Numbered from the stretch's first letter, positions 31,892 to 43,600 are shown. The stretch: DNA of 64,000 nt from Linnemannia schmuckeri (GCA_029449235.1 JANATG010000002.1:496001-560000), one strand, 5' to 3'. Notes: generated by a model not told the origin, from the letters alone. Program-made: numbers and translations.

Positions 31892-34504
31892 ATTTCGTAA
31901 TTGTTGGCTCTGGTGAATTGGGTTGTAAGCTCGTGAGGTATTGTTCCTTTGGGTTGGTTCTATGTGGTTGGGTTGAGTGGAATGAATTTCATGAGGAATG
32001 TTTATTCCGGTTAGTTTTCCTCCATTCCTTTTTTTTAAACATGAGGTAGACTGGTGAGAGTGGTGACGGTCAATAAGTATATGTGACAACGCGTACAAAA
32101 AAAAAGAATCTTGCCTTTAGTTAGCGAAGGATGACGTCCTTTCTGGTGTCTGGGTATGAATATATGTGTGAGAAAGAGAAGGGGGGAGAGGTATGTGAGA
32201 GTGAGGGTAGTTGAGTTGAGAAAAAAAGAAGAAAGAAAGAAAGAAAGAAAGAAAGAGAGAAAGAAAGAAAAAGAAAAAATAAGGAGAGTGTGAAGAAAAG
32301 AGAAGAGAAGAGCAGTAATGAGGGTGATAGGCGAGAGATACGAGGTGGGAATGATAAAGGGTCCCGTAGGCCATCGCCATCAATCAGAAACACCAAGACC
32401 GACACCGACACCGACACGGTACATACACGGTTCATTGTTACTATTGACGACTGAATAAGAATTCGTCCCTTGTCAGACTCTGCTTCATCTTTGTTGATGC
32501 TCAACTGTAGTTCGCATCGCGGCAGCAGACATCCGAGCGAGTGACAGCAAACGAACGCCGATGTTCAGTGTTTAGTGTTCAGTGTCCATTCAATTTACTA
32601 TTCTTTGTCAATTAAAATGAGGGCCTCAGAAGCCTGCCCCTTGGCGTGCTTTTCTTATTTTGAGTGCATTTAACACAACACGCTCAAACAAACAAACATA
32701 CAAACAAACAAACAAAAAAAAAAAAAAAAAGCAGAACATACGCTGATTGTTTCCAAGAGGAGGAGGCAATCGGAAGTTGGGGCAGCAATTAGTGAGAACA
32801 ATATGCAAAAGCACCATCCTCAACCATTGCTGTTCCTTCGTCACAGAAAAGTCATTCACAACGAAGGAAAACAATCTTGACACGCATTCATGCCACGCGT
32901 ACTTTCAATCATATCTCTTTTTTTTTGTCCCCCGGTAGCTCATTGTTGATATCCAACAGCATTAGTGCTCAATAATGGCACTCTATCGCATTTTATCTTT
33001 GATCATATATCATCCTGCGACGGCTAATCTATCTCTCATTACTCATTACTCGAATGTGGCCCCATAATGCCACCCAGGATTTATCACAAAGCGTGTTCGC
33101 CTGTTTGTTTGGACGTGGCGCCGATGAAGAAAAAAGAGTCTTCGATGGATAGAAAAAGGAATCGCCCAAATGCCGATAAAGCGGACCCTGACATAACAAA
33201 TGCAAAAGGCCAGGCCCAATCAACTGACAAGTGGCAGAGACAGGACAGACATGAGAGAGGATCGAGCGTTGCTTGCATGCAAAACAAACACGCCATCCCA
33301 CATTTTTCACAGACGACTATTCACCCATCCGGGGCTTTGCTTCCCTTCACTCTTGCTCTGACTATTCCCATGATTCGATGTATTGCGCACCATAAAAAAA
33401 CAAAACGGAGAGAGACAACAGCGGGTAGCGATTAACTCTCCCGACATCCCTGCCTCTTTGTCTATCTCTCACGCTCTGTATGTTCTTGATGTTGTTTTCT
33501 TTCTCGACCTTCTCTAGCACTTTAGCCCTGCGTCTTCATCTCGGGCACCATTCACTAAGCAACAAAACAACAAATAAACAAAACAACATAAACACGCCAA
33601 CGGAAACCTTGACCTTTGGAAAGTCAACAGAGGGTATCATGCGGGCCCTCGTTGAGTGTATACACCATTCCCATGGACACTGTCCAATGGAAACACCCCA
33701 GCGACAACGGGTATGGGAAAAAACAATCATACAATAACCACAAAGTAACAGGGTCAACAACAACAAAAACAGAAAGGGACGCCCCCTCCTTTTTCACCGT
33801 CATCAGAGCCCGTTTTCTCCCTCTTTTTTCGCACACGCTAAACGACCCTTGATAGTCTCTAACTGTATTGCTAAGACGAATGATCATTTTACATGCGAGA
33901 GCAGTACATAAACTCTGTCCCTTTTTCCTCATCCTTACTGTAAGCTGGCGTTTCTGGGAAATCAAAGGCAACATCCCTAGCTCATTTATTTGTTTGTCGC
34001 GTGTTTGGCTACTCACTTCGGAGTTGGTTCTGTTTGCTATCGCTATGTCAGTTGCATCTCTTCAGTCAGTTGTTGGGTCAACCAAAGGGCGTTTGTTCAT
34101 CGCCAACAATTGGTCAACTGCGCTCGTTTGGCACGCGGCTTTGCATGAAGACCGTTTGTCCCTGGAGGCTTGCAGGAAGAAGGCGAGGAAAGCAAGAGAG
34201 CTGACTTATTTTGACTGAGACTGAAAGCTATCAACACGCGCCCATCAGGCACATAAGGGACCCCGGTTGTAACGGAATGGTCTGTCGCATTTCAATATCC
34301 ACGGATGCTAGCAGGGGATAGGAGAAGCAGGACTTAAATAAAGGGGCGGCGCGTGCTTTTTGCCTTGTCAATGTTGTCATCTAAAATTGAGGGGTGTGAC
34401 TTCACGCCTTTTTTTTTATTCTCCTTTTCCTTTCCTTTCTCCTTCCTTTTCTATTTTTTCCTTCTGTGTCCGTCACCAACAAACAACACACCAAGCCAAG
34501 AAAT
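31892..34504. other. Large divergent intergenic region SURF4 / F-box gene
   Basis: 2.6 kb between opposite start codons, the largest gap in the window. It holds a GAAA microsatellite (32222-32275), an A-rich stretch (32712-32730) and AT-rich DNA. Several frames of 60-130 codons were examined (32117, 32626, 33067, 33624); none has a domain or plausible splice partners. A CT-rich leader (34405-34470) precedes the F-box start. Confidence 0.55.
32222..32275. repeat. (GAAA)n microsatellite
   Basis: Repeated gaaagaaagaaag units, slightly interrupted, upstream of SURF4. Confidence 0.85.
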
Positions 34505-36205
34505 ATGTGGGCCAACCCTCAACATCTCAAGACCTACATCCGTCAGTCTCGACGACGGAATATTATCACCGGATTCGGGAAGTGGGTTCCTCAACCTCCT
34601 CGGAGACCAGACCAACATCATCAGCAACAGCAACAACTAACAACACCTACCGCAGTTGACACTATGACAACTCTTACCAACCCACCATCACAACAACAAC
34701 TACCACCAGAACTCTGGACCCAAGTCTTCTCCTTCCTATACCCCTCCCAACTGAGCCCCATTGCAGCCGTCAACAAGACCTGGCGGGACCTCGTCCACCG
34801 GCTTCCAATCTGGAGACTCATCTCCAGCGAGGCCGGGTTGTTGGTTCGGTCTAAGTTTTTCCCGGAGGATTATGAGTGGGTTCCGAACCACTTTGTGTTA
34901 GTCCAGGAAAAGTCTCAGGAGATTTGTGAGGAGTGTTACAAGAGGTTTCCACAGCATGAGGTTGAGCGTGTTCTTCCGGTGAGAATTGTTTTCGATAAGT
35001 TTCATAACAGGAACAGCAATAACGACGGCGATGGTAATAACGATAACAACAGGGCTGTTCTCGCTCCCGGTCCGACTCCAGATATCATGATCCAGATGTG
35101 TCGTCCCTGCCGAATTGACTATTACTCCAAGCACCCAGAGCCTATCCCAAAACGTCTCAACCATTTCTACTGGGAAGGCACCTCCTATAAAGTCACGCCA
35201 AGGATTGACGGAAACACAGCCAGCTTGATATACGGCCTCTCAACCGCCTACATCCGCTCCCTCCCCTTCGAGAACGCCCCACCTTCCCGCTCATCCATCC
35301 ACGAAGACGATGACGATTACCAGCACCGCCGCGGTCGACATCAACAACAACGCCGTATGCATATCTTCCAAGAACCAGCTGTCCTCCAACTCGCCCGAAA
35401 AGTTCACGGAGGCGATGTCGGGATTGCTTATTACTGCGTCACCAATCCCTCCTATTCCCCCGGGAGCTGGAACCGTTCGAACCCCCAGGACGACACCACC
35501 AAAAAGCGACAAGTTTACTTGAGATCGTTGATGTATGATCGAGGGATCACCCCACCTTCACGGTCGATTGCTTGTGATGCATTTGTGGAGTCGGGCCAGG
35601 GGGACCCGACAGACATTGTGGAGGACTTGGATATGGAGAATTGGTTCATGCGTCGTACCAACTATTATCATCCGAACCAGATTGGAACGCGACAAGTCAA
35701 GCTTCGGCTCCGACCTGGCCGACGTCAAACTCGACTTCGAGGATTGTTTGAAGACCAAAAAGGAGGAGGTGGAGAAGAAAAGGAAGAGGACAAAGAGTGG
35801 TACAAACTATCGGTTCTCAACAACTGGCTTGAAAACCGTCTCGAAAACGGACTCTACAAATCTTACAAACTCGACCCCGAGGGACCTGAAAACCCACCCG
35901 AATCATTATGGCCTCTAATTGACAGGATCGATATGGGTCATATAGCACTCGTTCATGCGGCAGAGTGTATCGTCGAGGTCTTGGAGGAAGAAAAGAAAGG
36001 GAGAGTGTTTGGGGTGGAGGAGTTGGAGGAGTTCGGGTTGACAATTGAGCAGATTTGTGAGATGATTGATAGGAGGGCAAATAGGGATAGTGGTTCGGGG
36101 ACGATTTTTACGTTGTCGATGCTTCTCGAGGATGAACTTGGGGAGGGGTGGGATGCACTGGTGGTTCAGCGAGTTAAGAATCTTCTCCAGTCCCAACCAT
36201 TCTAA
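34505..36205 (+). CDS. F-box protein with Cys-pair insert
   Basis: Single-exon frame of 566 residues. The F-box lies at about 66-108: LPPELWTQVFSFLYPSQLS, then VNKTWRDLVHRLPIWRLI, the Skp1-binding fold of SCF ubiquitin-ligase adaptors. Past it, CEECY and a later MCRPCRIDYYSKH form two C-x2-C pairs separated by about 55 residues, possibly a zinc site. A further motif, ARKVHGGDVGIAYY, recurs in the two decayed F-box copies near 55-57 kb (RQIHGGDIGVAAL), so this is a local F-box family. No LRR, WD40 or Kelch substrate domain is visible; the C-terminal half is helical. ATG 34505 is preceded by a CT-rich leader; the in-frame ATG at 34664, just before the F-box, is a possible second start. The stop lies 170 bases from the convergent bZIP stop. 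Confidence 0.8.
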   Translation: MWANPQHLKTYIRQSRRRNIITGFGKWVPQPPRRPDQHHQQQQQLTTPTAVDTMTTLTNPPSQQQLPPELWTQVFSFLYPSQLSPIAAVNKTWRDLVHRLPIWRLISSEAGLLVRSKFFPEDYEWVPNHFVLVQEKSQEICEECYKRFPQHEVERVLPVRIVFDKFHNRNSNNDGDGNNDNNRAVLAPGPTPDIMIQMCRPCRIDYYSKHPEPIPKRLNHFYWEGTSYKVTPRIDGNTASLIYGLSTAYIRSLPFENAPPSRSSIHEDDDDYQHRRGRHQQQRRMHIFQEPAVLQLARKVHGGDVGIAYYCVTNPSYSPGSWNRSNPQDDTTKKRQVYLRSLMYDRGITPPSRSIACDAFVESGQGDPTDIVEDLDMENWFMRRTNYYHPNQIGTRQVKLRLRPGRRQTRLRGLFEDQKGGGGEEKEEDKEWYKLSVLNNWLENRLENGLYKSYKLDPEGPENPPESLWPLIDRIDMGHIALVHAAECIVEVLEEEKKGRVFGVEELEEFGLTIEQICEMIDRRANRDSGSGTIFTLSMLLEDELGEGWDALVVQRVKNLLQSQPF

Positions 36206-36375
36206 TGCATTTGTAAATTCCAATCTAACTCTTGCCTGCTGCGTTACACAAAATGAAAATGAGAACAGATGCACAAAAGTCTTGAAAAAACACATGAAGC
36301 GGGATCATAAAATTGTTGAAAGTTTGTGTTATTGAAGGGGAGCAAGGAAGCGAAAGAGAAAAAAGTTAAGGTTTT

Positions 36376-37815
36376 TTAAACGGCCTCGGTGGCAATGCCT
36401 TCCACCTCTTGCGCTCCTACTTGCGGTTGCTGGGTCTCCTCCACGGCAACGACAACATCAGGCTGATCCTCTTTGGGTGATACCTCGGCGACACTGACAT
36501 CAACGGGGTCTTGAACATGCTCATGTTCATGGACATGAGCATGAGCATGGGCGGCAGCACCGACAGTCATCACACCCAGAGTCAACTTGGCGTTCAGCTC
36601 CTCAACCTCCTTGATCAGCCGGACATTCTCGTCAATACGCATCGCGCCCAGAGTGATCTTAGCGTTCAACTCTTCGTTCTCTCGCAACAATCTCGCGTTT
36701 TCCTCCTGCAATCGTGCACATGTGTCCTGCAATTCGTTCACGTAAGCCTTCTTCTTCTTGCGACACTCCTTGGCCGCCACTCGGTTCCTCAACAGTCGAC
36801 GCTGCCGCCTTTCGTCATTCGTCATGTTGCGGCTGCTCGTCCGCTTGCCGCTCAATGTCTCATCTTCGTCCTGAGAGGATGCAGAGTCGTTCCCAGCGTC
36901 AGGCTCGGCTGCGACGGCTGAGGCTGCTGTTGTCACGGGAATTGAGGCAATGATGCCTTGGACAGCAGCGTCTTGTTGCTGTTGGGTGGTGGTGGCGGTG
37001 GTGGTCTCTGGTTGGGGTGTTGAGTGTTGAAGCTGCTGCAAGTTGCTGTGAAGAGTGCTAACGGCCAGAGGAGACTGCGCAAGGGCACTGGCCAGTGCGC
37101 TCGACGTCAGTTGCTCCAGTGTTGCTTGGTTGTTGGGGTTGGTTGAGAAGGAAGCCATCTGTGCCGGGTCCATCTTGGCCACTTGGTGGATCCGCTCCAG
37201 GTCAGCCATGATACTGGAGTGGAATGTGGCACTCAGGTGGTTCGTCTTGGCTGCAGAGGTGATGGCCTCATGGATAGCAGGGCTGACACGAGCAGCGGCA
37301 TCAGCCGTGGTAGTAGTATCCTTGACGACAACAGAGGTTGACTCTGTAATGGTCGTCTCAGCAGTTATGGGCGCGGCCTCCTCCACCAGAGGCGCATCCA
37401 TGTTAGTGTCTTCTGAAGCAACGGTAGGAATCTGGACTTCGACAGAGGTCGTGTGACTCGGGCTGTTGTGGGCACTTGCGTTGAGGCTGCTGTTGTTGGA
37501 GATGATACCGCTGGCCTGCGCAGCTGCGTTGGTGTTGTTGTTTAGGTCCTCCTGGAGCTTGCGGAGCTTGACGCTGTCCTCAATGGCCTCCTCGTCGTCC
37601 TCAGCAGCTCGCTTGAGTCGTGCGCTGGCCGAGACGAGGTTCTCGATGGCCTCGAGGCTGTCGATACGGAGGGCATCGAGGTGGTGCTGTGTGGTAAATG
37701 AGGCAGTGCTATCTCCTGCAGCCACGGCGGCGACAATAGCGGCATTAACAGCATTCACTTCCTCGGCCATGGTCGTTGTGGGAAGGTTTGAGTCGTCATA
37801 AGAAGGGAGAGTCAT
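36376..37815 (-). CDS. CREB/ATF-type bZIP transcription factor
   Basis: Intron-less frame of 479 residues. The basic region RRQRRLLRNRVAAKECRKKK (about residues 328-347) has the N-x2-AA-x2-C-R pattern of CREB/ATF-like bZIPs, which bind CRE-type TGACGTCA sites as dimers. The leucine zipper follows: ARLQEENARLLRENEELNA. Unusually, part of the zipper is repeated 24 residues later (EELNAKITLGAM, then EELNAKLTLGVM), and 24 is not a multiple of seven. A His-rich stretch, AHAHAHVHEHEH, follows. Residues 1 to about 320 are Ala/Ser/Thr/Gln-rich, as in activation domains, and hold a coiled stretch (LRIDSLEAIENLVSASARLKR). Target genes cannot be inferred. The ATG at 37815 is the only good in-frame start. 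Confidence 0.88.
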   Translation of the reverse strand: MTLPSYDDSNLPTTTMAEEVNAVNAAIVAAVAAGDSTASFTTQHHLDALRIDSLEAIENLVSASARLKRAAEDDEEAIEDSVKLRKLQEDLNNNTNAAAQASGIISNNSSLNASAHNSPSHTTSVEVQIPTVASEDTNMDAPLVEEAAPITAETTITESTSVVVKDTTTTADAAARVSPAIHEAITSAAKTNHLSATFHSSIMADLERIHQVAKMDPAQMASFSTNPNNQATLEQLTSSALASALAQSPLAVSTLHSNLQQLQHSTPQPETTTATTTQQQQDAAVQGIIASIPVTTAASAVAAEPDAGNDSASSQDEDETLSGKRTSSRNMTNDERRQRRLLRNRVAAKECRKKKKAYVNELQDTCARLQEENARLLRENEELNAKITLGAMRIDENVRLIKEVEELNAKLTLGVMTVGAAAHAHAHVHEHEHVQDPVDVSVAEVSPKEDQPDVVVAVEETQQPQVGAQEVEGIATEAV

Positions 37816-38375
37816 GGCTGCTGATATGTGATGATAACGACAGTATGGTCTTGGCAGGGTGCACGGGGACAGCTTGCTATGTTATCAGACTATACGTTGC
37901 AGCAGTGCCCCGAGGGTAGAGCAGGGTAGAAAGAGACCAGTCAGCAATAGTGCGCATTTCAAGAACTGACGTTGAGTACATGGTGTTGGTGTCTGGAGGC
38001 GAGGTTGACCCCTGTCAGGTGTGGGTGTGTTGTTTGTTAATGATTTAAAAATAACAGCAGGTGATGATGCTGTTGTTGCTGCTGATTGATGTTGTTGTTT
38101 GCTGAAACGATGATCCTTTTGTCCGTTTTGATTCAACCAAAGAACAACAACAAACAAAGAGATGGGCAAAGCAGTTTTCTTGTCCTCTTACCTTTCTGGT
38201 TTGGGGATTGGATTAGTTGTTACGTCGACAAAGGGATTCGTCACCGGATGATGATGGATGGGGAAAAGAGTGAGGTTGAGAAGACAACCTCAAAGTCAAC
38301 AGAAAAAAAATACAAAGACGTCTGTGAGATTATAGGAAGAGTCACGTGTATCTGAGAATAATTATTAATTTTTAA
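37816..38375. other. Intergenic, promoter of bZIP gene
   Basis: 560 bases between the bZIP start and the methyltransferase stop codon, same strand. (TTG)n-like stretches occur at 38068-38100. No gene is seen. Confidence 0.5.
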
Positions 38376-39896
38376 TCATGCTATTTGACTAGAAGGTGAT
38401 GCAAGACGGGGACGATACAGCACAATGTTCATGCCATCAAAGGGGAGAAACTGCTTGCTAACTGGTCCAAACTTGCTCGAATCAAGGCCACCTTCACGTA
38501 TCAAGTTGTCCTTCTCGGTGAGATACTGGATGAATTCAAGTGTGGTGCTCACCTTGCTACCATCCAACAATCGTCGCTCAGGGTTCTCGTGTGCGAAAAC
38601 ACAGCAGGGGACGACTGCAAATGGCTTGTTGTGCTTGAGTGCCAGAGTAACAATAGGCTCCGTCGCCTGATCAGGGTGCATGCCAATCAGGATAGACGCC
38701 CTCTCAAACACGTCCTTGTGATCCACTGCAAACTGGTCATCCAAGAGTGTACACAGCCTCGGAACCACAAACTGGGCCTCCTGTTGCTTTTTGATCCGCC
38801 GTCTCTCCTTCACCCTGTCAACCTGTTCCTCCTGTTGTTCCTGCGCATCGACATTGGGGTTAACTCGTGGCTGTGAAACTTCCTCCGTAGCGTTACTAGG
38901 TGTCAACCGGACAGAGAACCCGCGCCGGTGAATGTGGCCGTCGCCTCCGTCTTCAATGTCAAGCTGCCTCTGAATGACATCCATAAGATTCCGTCGCTGA
39001 TAAGACTTGTCTCTGCGGGCATTAGGCTCAACAACGGTCGAATGGATCCCGAACATATGCTTGAGGAACAACGAGATCTCGCCCTTGCCACCAGCAATAT
39101 CAAGGACTCCTGATCCTGAATTGAGGTACTCTTGCCCAAACGTATCGACCAACCAACGACAGAAAATAAACGCTCGCTGTGAATGTGGGACCTTGGACGG
39201 GATCGAGTGTGGGTCGTCCTGTAGCTTGGATCGCTCTTGCCGGGCCAGTGTCCGCTCTCTCACCCACATTTCCTGTATCTTGGCATAGTTGTCTCCGGTC
39301 GGGTGAAGTTTCTTGCAGTCACGCTTTAGGCATTTCCGAGAGTTGATCCAAAACTTGCAATAGTCTGTCCATACTGGGCTGGCAATGGATGTTGTTGTTG
39401 CTGATGGGTGTGTGGTTGAAGCGGGAGGCGTGTTGTTGATGGACGGTGAAACGGTGGCTTTGTTGTTGTTGGTGCTGACTTGTTGCTTAAGTCCCATGGC
39501 GAGTTCGGTGGGGAATGGGTTGTCACCTGGCCATGCCTTGAGGACGGAAAAGTCTGTTGCCTGATAGACTTCGTGCTCCCGACATGCTCGCTCGTCCTCT
39601 GATGCCTCAAAGGCCTTGAGCTTAATGGAGTCCCCACAGCGTACTTTTTTCCAGCAGGAGACTAGGTCGTAGTCGGTGAGTATCTGAGGCAGGTTTGTTC
39701 GGGTGTCGTCTGAGCGGAATAGGATCGTACACTTGCTGTGTGGTTCTTGTGTCCGGAGGTCAATGAAGAAGAGTCGTTTGTAGCATCGTCTTGCGTGAAC
39801 GATTTGTCCTGTTAATCGTTTTAGAGACTGAAGTTGGTTGTTGTTGTCCTGCCCTTGTCCCTGTCTCTGTCCGTGATGAGTGGTTGCTGTTGGCAT
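38376..39896 (-). CDS. OB-fold / CCCH finger / Rossmann methyltransferase-like protein
   Basis: Intron-less frame of 506 residues. Residues about 20-140 (LTGQIVHARRCYKRLFFIDL ... VRCGDSIKLKAFE) look like an OB-fold nucleic-acid-binding domain. A CCCH-like finger sits at about 179-197 with C-x8-C-x4-C-x3-H spacing (YCKFWINSRKCLKRDCKKLH). The C-terminal half resembles a class I SAM methyltransferase: motif I is GVLDIAGGKGEISLFL, followed by HSTVVEPNARR, and later SILIGMHPDQATEPIV and AVVPCCVFAHENPER. The PCC motif recalls RNA-modifying methyltransferases. I infer an RNA methyltransferase, substrate unknown, but cannot name a characterised orthologue. An insert rich in Glu/Arg/Lys (about 355-375) interrupts the Rossmann part. 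The start ATG lies 32 bases from a 33-base A run. The downstream bZIP gene is in the same orientation. Confidence 0.7.
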   Translation of the reverse strand: MPTATTHHGQRQGQGQDNNNQLQSLKRLTGQIVHARRCYKRLFFIDLRTQEPHSKCTILFRSDDTRTNLPQILTDYDLVSCWKKVRCGDSIKLKAFEASEDERACREHEVYQATDFSVLKAWPGDNPFPTELAMGLKQQVSTNNNKATVSPSINNTPPASTTHPSATTTSIASPVWTDYCKFWINSRKCLKRDCKKLHPTGDNYAKIQEMWVRERTLARQERSKLQDDPHSIPSKVPHSQRAFIFCRWLVDTFGQEYLNSGSGVLDIAGGKGEISLFLKHMFGIHSTVVEPNARRDKSYQRRNLMDVIQRQLDIEDGGDGHIHRRGFSVRLTPSNATEEVSQPRVNPNVDAQEQQEEQVDRVKERRRIKKQQEAQFVVPRLCTLLDDQFAVDHKDVFERASILIGMHPDQATEPIVTLALKHNKPFAVVPCCVFAHENPERRLLDGSKVSTTLEFIQYLTEKDNLIREGGLDSSKFGPVSKQFLPFDGMNIVLYRPRLASPSSQIA

Positions 39897-39927
39897 AGTT
39901 GTCTGGGTGAATGAGGTTTAAAGAGTG

Positions 39928-39962
<35 letters not shown>

Positions 39963-40677
39963 CCCGTTTGCCGTTATTGCTTTTCTCCTTGTGTACGAGT
40001 CTGAGGCACAAAAAAAACATGAACTACATAACGGTCAATTGTAGCCTGTTCCCGCCAGCCAATCAGACAACTCCGTCACAAATTGCCCCTTCTACATCGT
40101 ACATGTGTCCATTTCTTTGTTCCTCGTTCCTGAACTCTTTTTTTTCTCTTTTCCCTCTTAGCCCGGTTTGGTCGTTGGACTTTTGTTCGTTGTCCTTTTT
40201 ACCCGTTCATCATCCTTTTTCCTTCTTTACCCATTCCATCCTTTTCCTCCCCTTCCCTTTGCACTTAACTCGCCCTCTCACCTCTTCCTCTCCTCCTCTT
40301 TATCCACTCACGAGTGCGAGTGGTGTCACATTCCTTCCCTCTTTCCCTCCTTAACTCAAAGAGTGACCCAACTCCCATCATCATCTCGCGCGTCTCCCTC
40401 TCTCTCTTTTTTTTTTCTTCCTCATCATCTCCTTTCCGTCGTGGCTCTTAGCTGTCGTGACACTCATTCAACAATAATAAGACAACTAGCCATCTTGAAC
40501 TAATAGGTATGCTACTTGTCAACAACAACAACTGACTTTGAGAAAGTGGGAAACAATAGCCACCGTTCTCACCAAATAATGCTCAACAAACCTCCTCGTT
40601 TTTTTCATATAATGTTCCTGCTCATATTGTATATACTAGACACCCGCCTGCACAAATAACCGCAGGTTCGCCTTTCA
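39897..40677. promoter_or_regulatory. Divergent promoter, methyltransferase / coiled-coil gene
   Basis: 781 bases between opposite start codons. It includes an A33 run (39928-39960) and a pyrimidine-rich 300-base block (40120-40440) leading to the + gene. Frames over the block are low complexity. Confidence 0.55.
39928..39960. repeat. A33 homopolymer
   Basis: Thirty-three A in a row, 32 bases upstream of the methyltransferase start codon (a T run on its coding strand). Confidence 0.85.
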
Positions 40678-43600
40678 ATGGTTGGCTCTTCCCGATACAA
40701 TGGCCCGGGCGCTGCTCTCCGTGGCCAGCCTCGTGCCCCCAGACAGCGCTCCCGCCCGGGAGACGACAGCAGCTCTGTCATCAGCAACGACTACCCCATA
40801 GACTCTTCCCCCTCTGTAAGTCTCCTCAGTGACTTTACCCTGGCGGGACTTTTGAGTCCTTTGTTTCGTATTGATCTGCAAACCAAACGGCTCATTTTAT
40901 TTTTGTTTAATTAATATTATGTCTGGACCATTGGTCTGGATCTTAGTCTGAACACTAAAGCCCGCTCTAATATATAACCATTCCATCATCACCATTGTTC
41001 ACGAATATATAGGTCGTAGGAGCGGATCGACAGCGTGGCGCAACGGACAAGTCAGACTCAGGAGCACTATCATCAGGTCACCCAGACATCATCAGTCCCC
41101 GCCCTTACCAACAATCCCATCAACGCCAATGGTCCGACACCTCGTCCCTGCAAGGAGGCCCTCTCCCTCCTCGCCATCATCAGCCTTATCAAGGATCTCA
41201 TAATAACAATTATCAGTCCCCTTACATGGGCCCTTCATCTGGATCACCTGTCTCTCCACCTCCTCGTTCCTCCTCGCCCTCTTCTTCCTCGGCTTATTTC
41301 CCCTCTCAACACTCCTACGGTAACTCTTCCAGGCAGCACGGATACGGTCCTGGACAGGGCGGAAACACTTATAACAATGGCCCCCGTTCTGGAGCAGGCA
41401 ATGGATACAACAGCCACTATGACCAGAGCCCCATGATGTCACCAGGCAGTCCCGACAGCTGGAGATCACCTCCCTCTGGTCCTCGTGGTGGTGGTGGTTA
41501 CACCTCCCAAACTCAATATGCACCTTCGACCCAGTATCAGCCACAGAGAGACGATTATGGTCGGTCTAGGGGAGGATACCCTCATGAGTCCGATTCGGAC
41601 GATTACTACAGTCACCAAGGAGGAAGTGTCGTCTCGGGCTATGGTCCAGGATCAAGACATGATCAGGGTTCGGGCCGTTATCAGCAGGACGATCGTGGTC
41701 GGGCTCTGAGTTACTCGACTTCAATTGCCTCCAACACATCGTCTGTCCTTGCAGCACGCCGTGCCAGGAATGAGAGGAATGAGCGGAACCAGCGTCAGAA
41801 CAACGCTCAGGCCGACGAATGGCTCACCTCTCCTACAGGAACAGAGAACGAAACCGAGATTCTTCCCTGGAGCGATGACGAGGCAATTGTCACCAAGGCT
41901 GTTCGTTCGCCTCCTACTGGATATTCAAACGAGAAGAATCTGCCACCTATTCCAAGAGGAGGAGGAGGAGATCAACAGCCTTCTGTTCAGCTGACCAGGG
42001 ATCTGTATTCTGGCAAGCCTTCGTCTGGTCGTAAAATGGACTCGGACATGATCAAGGTCGAGGTTGGTGGCGCCACTACCGTCATCCCTACATCACCCGA
42101 CGCTGGACCAGGCATCAACTTTATCAAGAACGTCAACCCTCCCCACTCACCACCCGCCAACTACAATGCTCCAGTTCAAGGACCGACGGGTGCCAGTCAA
42201 TCCATTACAGGAGCAGCTACGTCTTTGAGAGCTGCAGCAGTCTTTAGTGAGCAAAAGGCCAAGGCAGCAGAGCAACAATCGCCCATTTCATCACGCCCCT
42301 TCAACAGACGCACCTCTTCAGAGTGGGGAGGCCAGCGTATCAGTTTGGATGACATGCTAGCTGCTCCTTCTCCCTTAACCCGCGATGACCAGCAGCAAGC
42401 CAAGAACAGTTGGCAAGCGTCTCCACCACTGCATGCGCGCGGGGGCGGATCCCCCACTTTTACCGACATGAAGAGCAAGCGTCGCAGTAGTTTGCCGGAC
42501 AAGTTTGTCCCCAACTGGAACGAACACGCTCAGGCATGGCGAAGCAGCATTGGTCAGAAACGCACTTCTTGGCTGGCCTCTGGCAAAGGCACCCACGACG
42601 ACGACCAGAAGGAAGTCAAGGGCAAAGACGACTTTCTCAAGGAGAACCGGCAGTGGGCTGACAGGATGGGAGATGTCAAGAAGGCAGCTCCATCGGATTC
42701 AAAGCGGTTCTCGGATCAAAGCAGCCTCCACCGTCGCTCCCGGTCATGGTCTCCGCGTCCACCAATTACTCGCAACGGCTCCAACAAGCAAAAAGACGCT
42801 GCCGCAGGCCGTCGGGACTCTCTTGCCTCAACTCTTTCAAGATCTAGCAGATCCAGGTCCCGGTCGCATTCTCGCTCACGTTCGAGATCCTCTGGTCGCC
42901 GGTCACGCGACTTTTCAAGATCCAGATCCAGATCTAGGTCCCCTCTGTCTAAGGGCGAGGCCACATCGAGGTCAAGGTCGAGATCCATTTCAAGAGACAG
43001 ACGGTCCAGAGGCAGCAGGAGCTCCCTTTTCAGCTCTCTGTCAAGATCCCGCTCTCGTTCTCCAGCACACTCCAGATCGCGTTCAAGGTCACCTACTCAT
43101 TCAAGGAGGTCTCGTTCCCGCTCAAGATCTCATTCTCGGTCACCTTCTCCCGCCAAAAACTCAAAGGACATTGCTTCAGGAGGACGCCCTTCTGTGGATG
43201 TGGATAACTCTCGTCGCAAGTCGGACCGTTACTCGTGGGGAACCAATGATAACAACAAGCGCCACTCATGGGATTCGGCTTCGCCAATGCCTCTGCCATT
43301 GGCAAACGAGATGCCCAAAGAAGATGTTGTCCGGAAACCGCTGGGAGGAGGACTTTTGAGCGACTCGGATACGGACAGCATGGATTCACCTCCTCTCAAG
43401 GTTCAGTATTCTCGCCGACCCCTCCATGACGACGATGATGACGATAAATCAACCATTTCGTCCAAACACCCTGTATCCATCATCTCAACCTTCAACCTGC
43501 CGCCGGCCACATCTCCAACGTCGCCACCCGTGATGCCACCTCTTCCTGTTCCATCCTCGCCAACTGATTCCAAGCAAGCTAATGGCATGATGGGGGCATC

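Noticed and set aside
33067..33435. 122-codon + frame in the large intergenic region
   Set aside because: No domain, no splice sites in phase, composition unlike neighbouring genes.
42716..42988. Asp-Leu repeat frame on the minus strand opposite the RS region
   Set aside because: Mirror of Arg-Ser codons; pure shadow of the coding frame.
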